Positions 9,143 to 18,120 of a DNA stretch of 64,000 nucleotides are shown one piece after another; the stretch's first letter is position 1; each line of letters begins with the position of its first letter. The stretch is from contig JAKVBU010000017.1 of NCBI GenBank assembly GCA_022446885.1, forward strand, positions 1 to 64,000, read 5' to 3'. This stretch comes from Phycisphaerales bacterium (GTDB lineage: Bacteria > Planctomycetota > Phycisphaerae > Phycisphaerales > SM1A02). The notes beneath the pieces are model-generated. The model did not search any database and was not told the DNA's origin. It saw nothing but the letters and a program-made list of their open reading frames with translations. The translations under genes and the position numbers were made by a program.

Positions 9143-9754
9143 ATGCACACGCTTCTCAAAACGCTGCCCCTCACTTGCGTGCTTCTTGCCGCCACCGCCT
9201 GCAATCCTGCCCACCGCATCGAGACGGGGGGCCCGGAGTCCATCACGTCCACCAGCCAGATCGACATGCAAGATGCCCAGGATGCCGCTTCCAAGCTGCT
9301 CCAGAGCATGATCGAGAGCGGTGAGTTTCAGGCCTTTGCCAGAACGCACGGGCGCAAGCCTCGACTGCTGTTCCGCGACCACGCAATCGTGAACGACTCC
9401 AGCACCCGCTTCCAGATGCCTATGTTGACGGCCCCGATCAAAGAGGAACTGCTGCAGTCGAGACTGGTGCTGTTGGACTCAACCTACAAAGGCGTTGCTG
9501 GCAGCGCTCAAGACTCAGAAGCAGCAGCCAACGCCAGACGCAACGCCATTCGTGACCGCGACGGCAGTTCTGACAAGCGGCCCGACTTCTCGTTGACTGG
9601 GAGTATCAATGAACTCACCAACCGAGCGGGATCGACGAGGGAACTGAATCTGCGTTTCACCATGACGCTCACCGACTGGCGAGAGAGCGCGGCCATCTGG
9701 AGCAAGAGCGTGCCAATCTCAAAGTCTGGCGACAAGGCGACCGTGGGATTCTGA
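9143..9754 (+). CDS. lpoB: LpoB-like penicillin-binding-protein activator lipoprotein
   Basis: A 203-residue lipoprotein (lipobox LAATAC, Cys20). The body matches the LpoB family: an N-terminal VSTLDxxDAQxAA-like helix (here ITSTSQIDMQDAQDAASKLL), a segment with RPRLL-like spacing (GRKPRLLFRDH), and the terminal DFSLTGSINELTN ... LRFTMTLTDWRESAAIWSKS that is the most conserved LpoB part. In Escherichia coli LpoB reaches from the outer membrane through peptidoglycan to stimulate PBP1B; whether a PBP1B-like partner exists here is outside the window. The start is set at the ATG at 9143, preceded by GGGGA; an open frame reaches further upstream over the YcfL-like gene but is not family-like. Final gene of the operon. 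Confidence 0.8.
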   Translation: MHTLLKTLPLTCVLLAATACNPAHRIETGGPESITSTSQIDMQDAQDAASKLLQSMIESGEFQAFARTHGRKPRLLFRDHAIVNDSSTRFQMPMLTAPIKEELLQSRLVLLDSTYKGVAGSAQDSEAAANARRNAIRDRDGSSDKRPDFSLTGSINELTNRAGSTRELNLRFTMTLTDWRESAAIWSKSVPISKSGDKATVGF

Positions 9755-9773
9755 TCAGCCCGACGGGCACCCC

Positions 9774-10352
9774 TCACACAGGCCACATCAACGTAAGCAC
9801 CAGCGCTGTGACGCCGGCGTAGATCAGGCCGTCGATCGACTGCGTGATCATGAAGCGCACCTGCTTGCCCATGAAGAGGTCCATGCACAAGGGCGCTGCC
9901 ATGTAGCCAGCTGCCGCCAGAATCAACGAAGGCGTGAACACCTGACACCAGGTACAAGTGACGAGCACCTCGGCACCGTGCACACCATTGAGCACTGATG
10001 CAATGGCAGCTGCGATTGCGAAGGCGATCAGGGTGTAGAGGATGAACGACCCAATCAGATTGCGCAAAAAGTTGGGCTGCCCGGACATGATGTTGAGCGT
10101 GCCCCAAGGGCCCGCCTTCCAGCGAGCCTTGAACGCATCAGAGTTGACATCCTTGCGGTCCTGACAATTGGGCCACATGTACTGCCCTGCCGGCAGATTC
10201 TGGCCCTTGAGGTGCTCCAGAAAGCCCGCTTCGTCGGGCAGCGGATTGACGTCCTTGTTGTGGATGCCTGAGAACATCCACATGATGGCAGCAGCGATCC
10301 AGACGCCAAATCCAGCGACCACGGCGGGAAAGATGAGCGCAGCGATGTCCAT
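9774..10352 (-). CDS. Unknown four-helix membrane protein
   Basis: A 192-residue membrane protein that I do not recognise. It has one hydrophobic helix at the N-terminus (AALIFPAVVAGFGVWIAAAI), a 60-residue hydrophilic loop with a WPNCQDRKD segment, then three helices at about residues 90-115, 125-145 and 165-190. Two Cys lie close together in TCTWC. The start ATG at 10352 is chosen because upstream codons are hydrophilic and unlike the rest. The gene converges on the LpoB-like gene, with stops 20 bases apart, and diverges from the MFS transporter. Function unknown. Confidence 0.75.
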   Translation of the reverse strand: MDIAALIFPAVVAGFGVWIAAAIMWMFSGIHNKDVNPLPDEAGFLEHLKGQNLPAGQYMWPNCQDRKDVNSDAFKARWKAGPWGTLNIMSGQPNFLRNLIGSFILYTLIAFAIAAAIASVLNGVHGAEVLVTCTWCQVFTPSLILAAAGYMAAPLCMDLFMGKQVRFMITQSIDGLIYAGVTALVLTLMWPV

Positions 10353-10481
10353 TGCAAGATCTCTTGCCCCTCTCCCTGAGCCATCGGGCAGGTGGCCCCA
10401 GAAACTTGAAGGCCTGTTGCCCCTGAGCTCTAGAACCACAGCCCCCCTTCGCAGCCCGACGATCACTCAGGTGACCTCTGT
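10353..10481. other. Divergent intergenic region
   Basis: 129 bases between the unknown membrane protein and the MFS transporter. It must hold promoters for both directions, but I see no convincing -35/-10 pair or operator. AGGTGA at 10469-10474 is a plausible ribosome-binding site for the TTG start at 10482. Confidence 0.4.
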
Positions 10482-12068
10482 TTGGGGGTTGACCCATCGA
10501 CGCCCCGCGACGAGCATGCGCGCGTGAGCATCGCCGAGCACGAACACGAACTCCCCAACGCCAATCCATGGCGCACGCTCGTGGCCATGACCGGCTCGCT
10601 GTCGATGATGATGCTCGACACGACGGTGGTAGGCGTGGCCCTGCCCACCATCCAGAGCGATCTGGACATGTCCACGGCGATGGGCGGATGGATGGTGACG
10701 AGTTTCGTACTGACCCTTGCCTGCCTGTTGGCGATTGGCGGGCGACTAGGAGATCGCCTCGGCCGCCTGCGCACCTACCGCTGGGCGGTGCTGGCCTTTG
10801 CCGGGGGATCACTCTGGTGCGGAATGTCTGAGTCGGCATGGTCGATGATCGGCGGTCGCATCGTGCAAGGTGCCGCAGCTGCGTGCATGCAGCCCTCGGC
10901 CACAGCCATCGTCATCTCCGCGTTCGAGCCGGGCAGACGCGGCATGGCGATGGCGATCTTCTTCGGCATCTCTTTGCTGTTTCTTGTTGCCGGGCCGATC
11001 ATCGGCGGTGTCGTTGTTGAAGCTGCAAGTTGGCCGTGGATCTTCTGGCTCAATCTGCCGGTGGCAGCTACATCTCTGGCCCTCACCATCGGTATCGATG
11101 GTCCATTCCGCCGTGCCCAAGCCCGGGGGTTCGACGCCATCGGCGCCCTCCTGCTGCTCACAGGCCTGCCGGCGCTGGTCATCGGCCTGCAGTGGCTGGC
11201 CGAACCGCCGGCGTCCTTTCCCGTCATCGGACGGCTGGTTGTCATTCCCGGCATCGTGCTCAGCGTGATGTGCGCTCTTCGGTGTCTGCGATCTGAAGCG
11301 CCCTTGCTCGATCTCAACCCTCTGAAGAATCGAGTTCTGTTGGGGGAGGCCATCGTGCTGATGTGCCTCAACGCCGTCATGGTCGGGCAGTCGGTGTACG
11401 GCATCGTCTATCTGCAGGAGATTCTGGGCTGGTCGCCGCTGGAGGCAGGCCTTGGTGGCATGGCACTGATGGTGCCGGTGCTGGTTGTGCTCTCACCAGC
11501 CGGACGGGCCTATGACAAGAAAGGTGCACGCCCTCTGCTGGCTATTGGCCTGCCCATTGCGCTGATCGGGCTTGCGATTGAAGTGCCCGCCCTGCTGATG
11601 GAGTCGTACTGGCTCCTGGCGGTGGGCATGGCACTGCTGGGCACAGGCATGACCCTGACCACCACCCCCTGCAACACCGATGCACTATCGCGAGCTCAAG
11701 GCACATCACGCGGCGAGGTGTCAGGCCTGATCCAGACCATGCGCATGTTGGGCGCGTCTCTAGGTGTTGTGCTCTTTACGGCCATGATCTCGATCTTCAC
11801 ACTGCTTGACGTGGATCACAATCACTCGGCCTTCACCATGCACGGCGACATCGCCCAACGAGCGCTTCAAGGTGACATTGACGCGACGGCAGCGCTTCAG
11901 AAGTCGGCCCCTCGTCTGGCCGACTCAATTCGCGATGCCCGACTGGACGGCATCGCCACTGCATTTGCCGCTCAGATTGGCATCGCGATCATTGCGCTGA
12001 TCGTTGGCCTGCGCTGGGTACGAACGACGCCTCCGAGTCAGATCACCACGTCGAAGCCAACGCACTGA
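10482..12068 (+). CDS. MFS drug exporter, DHA2 (14-TMS EmrB/QacA) family
   Basis: A 528-residue major facilitator protein. It carries motif A after helix 2 (GGRLGDRLGRLRTYRW), the antiporter motif C in helix 5 (FLVAGPIIGGVVVEA), and the DTTVVGVALPTIQ first-helix signature of the DHA2 family (D34 equivalent in QacA). Hydrophobic segments continue to the C-terminus, consistent with 14 helices. Predicted role is proton-coupled efflux of amphipathic compounds across the inner membrane. The TTG at 10482 has a fair AGGTGA seven bases upstream; a GTG at 10524 is the main alternative. The gene's last 26 bases overlap the 3' end of the convergent glutamine-synthetase-like gene. Confidence 0.88.
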   Translation: MGVDPSTPRDEHARVSIAEHEHELPNANPWRTLVAMTGSLSMMMLDTTVVGVALPTIQSDLDMSTAMGGWMVTSFVLTLACLLAIGGRLGDRLGRLRTYRWAVLAFAGGSLWCGMSESAWSMIGGRIVQGAAAACMQPSATAIVISAFEPGRRGMAMAIFFGISLLFLVAGPIIGGVVVEAASWPWIFWLNLPVAATSLALTIGIDGPFRRAQARGFDAIGALLLLTGLPALVIGLQWLAEPPASFPVIGRLVVIPGIVLSVMCALRCLRSEAPLLDLNPLKNRVLLGEAIVLMCLNAVMVGQSVYGIVYLQEILGWSPLEAGLGGMALMVPVLVVLSPAGRAYDKKGARPLLAIGLPIALIGLAIEVPALLMESYWLLAVGMALLGTGMTLTTTPCNTDALSRAQGTSRGEVSGLIQTMRMLGASLGVVLFTAMISIFTLLDVDHNHSAFTMHGDIAQRALQGDIDATAALQKSAPRLADSIRDARLDGIATAFAAQIGIAIIALIVGLRWVRTTPPSQITTSKPTH

Positions 12069-13362
12069 CCATCGACTCAAGCGAGGCCCCTTCAAAGTGG
12101 GCCGCTTCCAACCGCCGAACAGCGCAGCACACGGCGTGCAGATCATCACCGAGGGCTTCCTTGAGCACGCAGTCAGTTTCAAGCGACGCCACCCATGCCT
12201 CAACACTGGTGGGTAATGGGGCCGGCGGCGCCGGCAGAGATGCCGGATCCACCTGCAGAGCCGCGGGTAGCTTCAACTCGCGCTCCATGCCGTCGATGCC
12301 ACAGGCGATGATCCCGGCCAGCGCCAGATGTGGGTTGCAGGTGGCGTCGAAACTCTTGAACTCCACATGCTGCGGAGAGGCGTTCTGGCCGGGCTCACTC
12401 ACCGCTCGCAGCGGGGCCTCTTTGTTATCCCATCCCCAGCAGGCAAATGCGCCTGACCAAGTGCCCGGAGCAATCCGGCGGGCGCTGGCGGGCGACGGAG
12501 CCGTGAGCGCCATCAGCGCGGGCAGGTGCTCAAGCAAGCCCGCTACAAATGCTTCAGCCTCAGGCGTGAAGGACTGCGGGCCATCGCTCATACAGTTTGT
12601 GCCCTCCCGCCACAGGCTCAGGTGCACGTGGCAGCCATTGCCCGCTTCGTCTTCAAGCACCTTGGGCAACATCGTGGCGACCATCTCGTGCTGACGCGCG
12701 ACGGCGGCGATGGTCTCACGCACCACCAGCATGCGGTCGGCGGTGACCAGTGGTGCGTCATGGCCAACGGACATTTCGTATTGCCCACTGCCCGACTCCG
12801 CCATGAGGGTGCGAACTTCGATGCCTTGCGCCTGCAGCGCTTCGACCATGTCCATCAGCAGCGGAGACTGGGCATTGAGCGCATGCACCGAGGCGTAGTG
12901 CCAGATGTCAGCGGGATGAAAGTCGCCGGAACTCGACTGTGAGAGCAGCGTGAATTCCGGCTCAAACCCCACCTGCAGACGCAGCCCCATCTGCTGAAGC
13001 CGCAGCACTTGGCGCCGCAGCGTCTGGCGAGGACAGCACGACCAAGGTGATCCGTCGGCTTTGACCAGATCTCCCATCATCGACACGTGCCCAGGGTTCC
13101 ACGGCAACTGCCGCAGCGATTGCTCATCGCCTCGCAGCCAGACCTGCCCGACGGCCCCCACCTCAAGTCCGGGCGGGATCTGGTCATTGCTCGTCGTGCC
13201 CATGATGCCGGTTACCACGCCCAGCCCGGCATCACACAACGCCCGGTCCTGCGACACATGTATGCCCTCTCCACGAAAAATGCCGTTGGCGTCGGCCCAC
13301 GTGAGCCTCACGAATGAGGTGTCATCGGCCTCCAATTCCAGACGGCTGGCGGAATCAAGCAT
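12043..13362 (-). CDS. Glutamine synthetase family protein (GlnA-like, possible gamma-glutamyl-amine ligase)
   Basis: A 439-residue member of the glutamine synthetase superfamily with an N-terminal beta-grasp part (TFVRLTWADANGIFRG-type) and a C-terminal catalytic domain. Visible active-site elements are the metal-binding EPEF near residue 145, ESGSGQYEMSV near 216, and GNGCHVHLSLW near 263, followed by SPASARRIAPGTW-type Arg-containing strand. Its length and divergence suggest a member that ligates glutamate to an amine (GlnA3/PuuA-like) rather than the housekeeping GlnA, which is usually about 470 residues; this is inference. The ATG at 13362 gives a short normal leader. No polyamine catabolic genes are adjacent. 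Confidence 0.85.
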   Translation of the reverse strand: MLDSASRLELEADDTSFVRLTWADANGIFRGEGIHVSQDRALCDAGLGVVTGIMGTTSNDQIPPGLEVGAVGQVWLRGDEQSLRQLPWNPGHVSMMGDLVKADGSPWSCCPRQTLRRQVLRLQQMGLRLQVGFEPEFTLLSQSSSGDFHPADIWHYASVHALNAQSPLLMDMVEALQAQGIEVRTLMAESGSGQYEMSVGHDAPLVTADRMLVVRETIAAVARQHEMVATMLPKVLEDEAGNGCHVHLSLWREGTNCMSDGPQSFTPEAEAFVAGLLEHLPALMALTAPSPASARRIAPGTWSGAFACWGWDNKEAPLRAVSEPGQNASPQHVEFKSFDATCNPHLALAGIIACGIDGMERELKLPAALQVDPASLPAPPAPLPTSVEAWVASLETDCVLKEALGDDLHAVCCAVRRLEAAHFEGASLESMVSALASTW

Positions 13363-13442
13363 GCGAAGGAGCCTACAGCCTCACGGGCCCTCAGGTGCCC
13401 GTAGCATGGGGGTCTTGGAAGAGGGGAAAGGAGCACCCGACC

Positions 13443-14738
13443 GTGAGCCTCATCGCACTGTGCCTGGCCGCCACACTCGCTGGCGACCCCACCCTCTACA
13501 CCAACGCCCATCTCATTCCGGTCACGGCACCTGACATCAGCGAGGGAGAGATGTTGATTGCCGACGGCATGATCGTGGCCTTGGGGCCGGCTGGATCGTT
13601 GGATGTCGATCGAGATGCCGTCGCCATCGTGGATTGCCAAGGCGGCACCATCATGCCCGGCCTCATCTGCACCCACAGCCACATCGGTGGCTGGGGTGGC
13701 GGCGATCGATCTGGCCCGATCCAACCTGAGACCCGCATCATGGATGCCATCGACGTGTCTGACCCGGGCTTTCGCCGGGCAGTGGCCGGCGGACTCACCA
13801 CGCTCAACATCATGCCCGGCAGCGGGCATCTTTCATCTGGCCAGACGCTCTACGTGAAGCTGCGCGGCGGCGACACAATCGACGACCTGTTCATTCTCGA
13901 CGGCGATGATCGGCCCATGGGCGGGCTGAAGATGGCCAATGGCACCAACCCACAGGGCGGGAGCGGGTTCCCCGGCACGCGGGGCAAGTCTGCTGCGCTG
14001 GTGCGACAGGCCTTTCTCGACGCCCAGCACTATCTCGACCAACAGGCCCGGACAGCGGATGACCCCGCCAAGGCACCAAAACGCGATCTGCGGCTGGAGA
14101 CCCTCGGCGAAGTATTGCAGGGCAAGCGAACCGTGCACCACCACACCCACCGACATGACGACATCATGACGGTGCTTCGCCTTGCCGATGAATTCGGCTT
14201 CGAGGTAGTGCTGCACCATGTCAGCGACGGCTGGAAGGTGGCGGATGAAATCGCCGCGGCGGGCGCCCCGTGCTCGATCATCGTGGTGGACAGCCCCGGC
14301 GGAAAACAGGAAGCCATAGATCTGTCATTTCGAACCGGCCGCATTCTGGCCGACGCGGGTGTCCAGATCGCCTATCACACGGATGACTGGATCACGGACT
14401 CACGCTACTTCCTGCGTTCACCGGCGCTGGGCATGCGAGCTGGGCTTGATCGCGAAACGGCCCTTCGCAGTGTGACGATCAACGCCGCAGAGATGCTCGA
14501 TGTGGAAGACCGCACCGGCTCTCTGGAGCCGGGGAAGGATGCCGACTTCGTGCTGCTCGACGGAGACCCATTCAGCAGTTACACGAAGGTGTTGGGCACC
14601 TGGGTTGAAGGCGACCGGGTGTTCAATCGAGCCGAGCCCGATGATCTGCTCGCAGCCACCGGCGGCTTCGGGGCCGGCAATGCGACGCGGCCCTACATGT
14701 GCTGCCAAGAGCACCACCACACAGGAGGTGCCCAGTGA
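13443..14738 (+). CDS. Exported amidohydrolase (metal ligands retained)
   Basis: A 431-residue amidohydrolase of the imidazolonepropionase-like group. It shows the composite beta-sandwich (TLYTNAHLIPVTA), the metal site HSH in GLICTHSHIGGWGG (with Cys where Asp is usual), further histidines in TVHHHTHRHDD and VLHHVSDG, the HTDDW acidic site, and the closing RTGSLEPGKDADFVLLDGDP. A short hydrophobic start (LIALCLAATLAGD) suggests export. The GTG at 13443 follows AAAGGAG by about 10 bases. It is the first gene of an operon with a second, degenerate amidohydrolase (4-base overlap) and a dockerin-tailed protein (4-base overlap). The substrate, possibly a peptide or cyclic amide, is unknown. Confidence 0.88.
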   Translation: MSLIALCLAATLAGDPTLYTNAHLIPVTAPDISEGEMLIADGMIVALGPAGSLDVDRDAVAIVDCQGGTIMPGLICTHSHIGGWGGGDRSGPIQPETRIMDAIDVSDPGFRRAVAGGLTTLNIMPGSGHLSSGQTLYVKLRGGDTIDDLFILDGDDRPMGGLKMANGTNPQGGSGFPGTRGKSAALVRQAFLDAQHYLDQQARTADDPAKAPKRDLRLETLGEVLQGKRTVHHHTHRHDDIMTVLRLADEFGFEVVLHHVSDGWKVADEIAAAGAPCSIIVVDSPGGKQEAIDLSFRTGRILADAGVQIAYHTDDWITDSRYFLRSPALGMRAGLDRETALRSVTINAAEMLDVEDRTGSLEPGKDADFVLLDGDPFSSYTKVLGTWVEGDRVFNRAEPDDLLAATGGFGAGNATRPYMCCQEHHHTGGAQ

Positions 14739-15976
14739 GTTCATTTGCAGCCACCCTCATCGCATCCCTCCTGATCGCCCCCGGCGACGTGGTCGTTCGC
14801 GGCGATCTGGTTCACACCGTGTCGGGGCCTGCGATCGCCGATGGATACGTCCTGATTCGTGATGGAGACATCGCTGCGGTTGGCCGCGCTGATGAACTGG
14901 TGCTTGATGGAGACGAGAGAGTGCATCACGCTCGGATCGTCACGCCCGGGCTTGTCGATGCCCGCGGCACCGTGGGGCTCACCGGCCAATACAACATCCC
15001 TCACGATCAGGACATGCTCGAAGGCTCCAAGCCCATGCAACCACAGTTGCGTGCGATCGACGCCTACAACCCGCAGGAGCGTCTGGTGGAGTGGGTCCGG
15101 GGGTTTGGCACTACCACAGTGCACACTGGTCACGCACCGGGCGCCCTCATCTCGGGGCGGACCTTCATCGTCAAGACCGCAGGCGACACGGTGAACGACG
15201 CTGTACTCGTGCCCGATGCGATGGTCTCGTGCACGCTGGGGCCCGCCGCTCAGAAGAAGGATGGCTCCCCCGGAAACCGATCCAAGGGCATCGCCATGCT
15301 GCGTCAGAAACTCATGGATGCCCAGCACTGGGTGCGAGAAGGCGCATTGCCCGAAGAGGAGGTAGGGGCCGAAGATGGCAAGCGTGACGGGCCACGGAAA
15401 CGTGATCTTGAAATGGAAGCCTTGGCTGGCGTGCTTGATCGCCAGATGCCGCTGCTGGTGTACGCCAACCGGGCGCAGGACATCGCAAACGCAGTGCGTC
15501 TGGCGCAGGAGTTCGGAATTGCCATGGTGCTCGATGGCGGGGCTGAGTCATACATGGTGCTCGACGAACTCAAGGCGGCCGGCGTACCAGTGCTCACCCA
15601 CCCGCCGATGATCCGCATGTACGAAGAGCGACAGAACGCCGCCTTCACGACCCCGGCCAAACTGGCCGACGCGGGCATTCCCATGGCGATCCAGACGGGC
15701 TACGAGAGCTATGTCCCCAAGGTGCGGGTACTGGTGTTTGAGGCCGGCCACGCCGCAGCCCATGGGCTGGGGTTTGAGCGAGCACTCAAGGCCTGCACAC
15801 TCGATGCTGCTCGCATCTTGGGCATCGATGATCGGGTTGGGTCGATTGAGCCGGGCAAAGATGCGGACTTGGCACTGTGGGATGGCGATCCCTTCGAGTG
15901 GACCAGCCACTGCACGGGCGTCTACATCGACGGCAAGGCGTATGACGCATCTGATTGCATGGACGGCGCCTCATGA
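14735..15976 (+). CDS. Amidohydrolase paralogue lacking metal ligands (likely pseudoenzyme)
   Basis: A 413-residue paralogue of the preceding amidohydrolase with the same fold markers (PGDVVVRGDLVHTVSG at the start; RVGSIEPGKDADLALWDGDP at the end) and a signal-like N-terminus. At each aligned metal position the ligand is replaced: HSH becomes ARG in GLVDARGTVG, the HHHTHRHDD stretch becomes VYANRAQD, LHHVSDG becomes LDGGAESY, and HTDDW becomes QTGYESY. It therefore probably does not bind the usual zinc pair. The GTG start overlaps the upstream stop as GTGA and follows an ideal AGGAGG. A role as a partner subunit of the active paralogue is the simplest reading; a changed chemistry is possible. 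Confidence 0.85.
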   Translation: MSSFAATLIASLLIAPGDVVVRGDLVHTVSGPAIADGYVLIRDGDIAAVGRADELVLDGDERVHHARIVTPGLVDARGTVGLTGQYNIPHDQDMLEGSKPMQPQLRAIDAYNPQERLVEWVRGFGTTTVHTGHAPGALISGRTFIVKTAGDTVNDAVLVPDAMVSCTLGPAAQKKDGSPGNRSKGIAMLRQKLMDAQHWVREGALPEEEVGAEDGKRDGPRKRDLEMEALAGVLDRQMPLLVYANRAQDIANAVRLAQEFGIAMVLDGGAESYMVLDELKAAGVPVLTHPPMIRMYEERQNAAFTTPAKLADAGIPMAIQTGYESYVPKVRVLVFEAGHAAAHGLGFERALKACTLDAARILGIDDRVGSIEPGKDADLALWDGDPFEWTSHCTGVYIDGKAYDASDCMDGAS

Positions 15977-16986
15977 ACACGATCGCATCAACACTTCTGG
16001 GCCTGTGCCAGATGATCATGGCGCCGGTATCCAGCGGCGGCGGTTGCCTGATCAATGACGCCTTCACCAACTGGTCTGGCATCTGGACGGCAGCGTCCGC
16101 GAACGCATCTGCAGTGTCGATTGCTCATGTGGACAGCCGTATGTATGTCTACTCCCACAGCGGGCTCTTTAGCGATTCAATGCCGTTCGCTGCAGGCATG
16201 TCGTGGCAGTGGGCAATGGACATGACGCAAGATTGGGCCATCAGCGCCCGCTGGCATGTGAACCCCTCAACGCCGACCCTTGGCGAGGCGGGCGTCGCCT
16301 TTGTCCTGATGCTCGAAGGAAATCCGGACACGATGTACATGCACCGGGCCTGGACCGTTCGAGCTGGCACCTACAACAACTATCAGGTGCCCAACTCGGA
16401 GCAGAAGTTCCTCTCCAGCGAGTATTGGATCAACGGTGCCGGCACAATCTACGACAGCGTCGGTTCGCGGCCTGACGAGTTCACCATGTACATCTGGTGG
16501 GACGCCGCCTCGAACACAATTCGGGCCAACACCGTGCTCTATCTTGAGAGCGGCGCGTTCACCCGGAATCTGGCAGGGCTCTCATCGCAGCAGCAGGCGT
16601 GGATTGGCTTTGGCGGATTCGTGAAGGGGCCTTGGGTGGCCGCCTTCAGCAACGACATGTGGATCGATGACATCTGCCTGATCGAAGGGAATACGGTCGG
16701 CGGACTCGTCGGCGCCTGTTGTCTGGGTGAGACTTGCGCCCAACTTCCGCAGGCTGCATGCCAAGGCACGTTTCGCGGATTCAATGTGGATTGCGATGAC
16801 TGCCTCTGCCTGCCCGAGCCAGCCTGCGCCGGTGACGTCAACGGCGACATGCTCGTGAACGTGACCGATCTTGATCTGTTCCTGCAGGCTTGGGGCAGCA
16901 CCCTGTGTCTCTACGACGTCGATGACACTGGCCTTGTGGGCATGCAAGACCTGATCACGCTCCTGATGAACTGGGGCCCCTGCTAG
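15973..16986 (+). CDS. Secreted protein with C-terminal dockerin-like repeats (copy 1)
   Basis: A 337-residue exported protein. After a hydrophobic N-terminus come a lectin-like or sandwich domain (INDAFTNWSGIWTAA, WQWAMDMTQDWAISARWHV, WIDDICLIEGNTVGG), a Cys-rich linker (GACCLGETC, CQGTFRGFNVDCDDCLC) and two dockerin-like calcium-binding repeats (GDVNGDMLVNVTDLDLFLQA and YDVDDTGLVGMQDLITLL). Such tails occur widely in planctomycetes outside cellulosomes. The ATG overlaps the preceding amidohydrolase stop (ATGA), so it is coupled to those enzymes. A close paralogue follows. Function unknown; cell-surface or matrix display is inference. Confidence 0.8.
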   Translation: MNTIASTLLGLCQMIMAPVSSGGGCLINDAFTNWSGIWTAASANASAVSIAHVDSRMYVYSHSGLFSDSMPFAAGMSWQWAMDMTQDWAISARWHVNPSTPTLGEAGVAFVLMLEGNPDTMYMHRAWTVRAGTYNNYQVPNSEQKFLSSEYWINGAGTIYDSVGSRPDEFTMYIWWDAASNTIRANTVLYLESGAFTRNLAGLSSQQQAWIGFGGFVKGPWVAAFSNDMWIDDICLIEGNTVGGLVGACCLGETCAQLPQAACQGTFRGFNVDCDDCLCLPEPACAGDVNGDMLVNVTDLDLFLQAWGSTLCLYDVDDTGLVGMQDLITLLMNWGPC

Positions 16987-17112
16987 CAGGATCTGTCTCG
17001 CTCGACCGAGCAGAACTGCCGATCCCCGCAATTCCATGAACGGGGGAGATTGGGTATGACATACAATCGAACTAGCATTTACCCAGTCGTCAATCAATAA
17101 GGGGTGAGGAAC
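16987..17112. promoter_or_regulatory. Gap between paralogues with possible promoter
   Basis: 126 bases between the two dockerin-tailed paralogues. A small GCTCG/CGAGC hairpin lies just after the first stop. TACAAT at 17062-17067 could be a -10 box, without a clear -35. The second gene has GGTGAGG four bases before its ATG, so it may have its own promoter as well as read-through from the operon. Confidence 0.3.
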
Positions 17113-18120
17113 ATGTTCATGAGAGTTGGGACGATTGCCGGACACTTGGCTCTCGCTGCACTTCCAGTCAATGCGGATGAGTGCATTGTGTCCGACAACT
17201 TCAATTCATGGTCGGACATCTGGAGCCTGTATGCGTCGGACTCATCCACCATGCAACTGGTGCACCAGAACTATCGGCTCAATGCAAGATCGCCGGCCGG
17301 GAACAACGACCCAACGCCTGAGTTTGCAGCAGCAGTCTCTTTCGGCTGGAAGATTGACATGACGCAGGACTGGGCGATGTCGGGACAGTGGTACATCAAT
17401 CCCCCCACCCCGACACTGGGAGATGTTGGTATGGCGTTTATCCTTCTGCTTGAAGGTTCCCCCACCAACATGGACCTCCGTCGGGCATGGACGATGGGAG
17501 CTGGCACCTACCACGACTATGTGAACGGCCACTACTGGACCTACGAGTCGAGCAACAAGTGGTATGACAACCAGTACTACGGTGACCAGATCGACTACCA
17601 GAGAGAGACCCAGGACACGGTCTACATCTGGTGGGACGCATCAACGAAGCGGATCTACGCCAACGACGAGTTGCACCAGATCAATAATGCCTTCATCTCA
17701 AATCTGACGGACCTGTCTTCAGCAGATGAGGCATGGGTGGGCTTCGGGGGGTACGTCATCGGATCAGTTCCCAGCTTCCTCAACTCGATGTGGGTTGATG
17801 ACTTCTGTGTGATATACGGAAACACCGTTGGCGGCGTGGTTGGCGCCTGCTGCATGGGTGATACCTGTGTACAGGTGGCCGAAGCAGCATGTGTTGGCTC
17901 ATTCGCCGGCCTGGGAGTGCCGTGCGAAGAGTGCCTTTGTGAGTCGCCTTCAACCTGCACGGGCGATGCCAGCAACGACCAACATGTCGACAGGACTGAT
18001 CTTGAGTTGATCCTGGCCGCCTGGGGAGAGTCCAGCTGCACAAATGACATGGACAGTTCCGGCAAGGTAGACATCTTGGACCTGATGATTGTGCTCAAGC
18101 ACTGGGGCAGTTGCACCTAG
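17113..18120 (+). CDS. Secreted protein with C-terminal dockerin-like repeats (copy 2)
   Basis: A 335-residue paralogue of the gene just upstream with the same order of parts: signal peptide, the domain beginning DNFNSWSDIW and containing WKIDMTQDWAMSGQWYINPP and WVDDFCVIYGNTVGG, the linker GACCMGDTC, and dockerin-like repeats GDASNDQHVDRTDLELILAA and NDMDSSGKVDILDLMIVL. The ATG at 17113 is preferred over an in-frame GTG at 17104 because GGTGAGG then serves as ribosome-binding site. The final TAG overlaps the stop of the convergent uracil-DNA glycosylase in the palindrome CTAG. Function unknown. Confidence 0.8.
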   Translation: MFMRVGTIAGHLALAALPVNADECIVSDNFNSWSDIWSLYASDSSTMQLVHQNYRLNARSPAGNNDPTPEFAAAVSFGWKIDMTQDWAMSGQWYINPPTPTLGDVGMAFILLLEGSPTNMDLRRAWTMGAGTYHDYVNGHYWTYESSNKWYDNQYYGDQIDYQRETQDTVYIWWDASTKRIYANDELHQINNAFISNLTDLSSADEAWVGFGGYVIGSVPSFLNSMWVDDFCVIYGNTVGGVVGACCMGDTCVQVAEAACVGSFAGLGVPCEECLCESPSTCTGDASNDQHVDRTDLELILAAWGESSCTNDMDSSGKVDILDLMIVLKHWGSCT

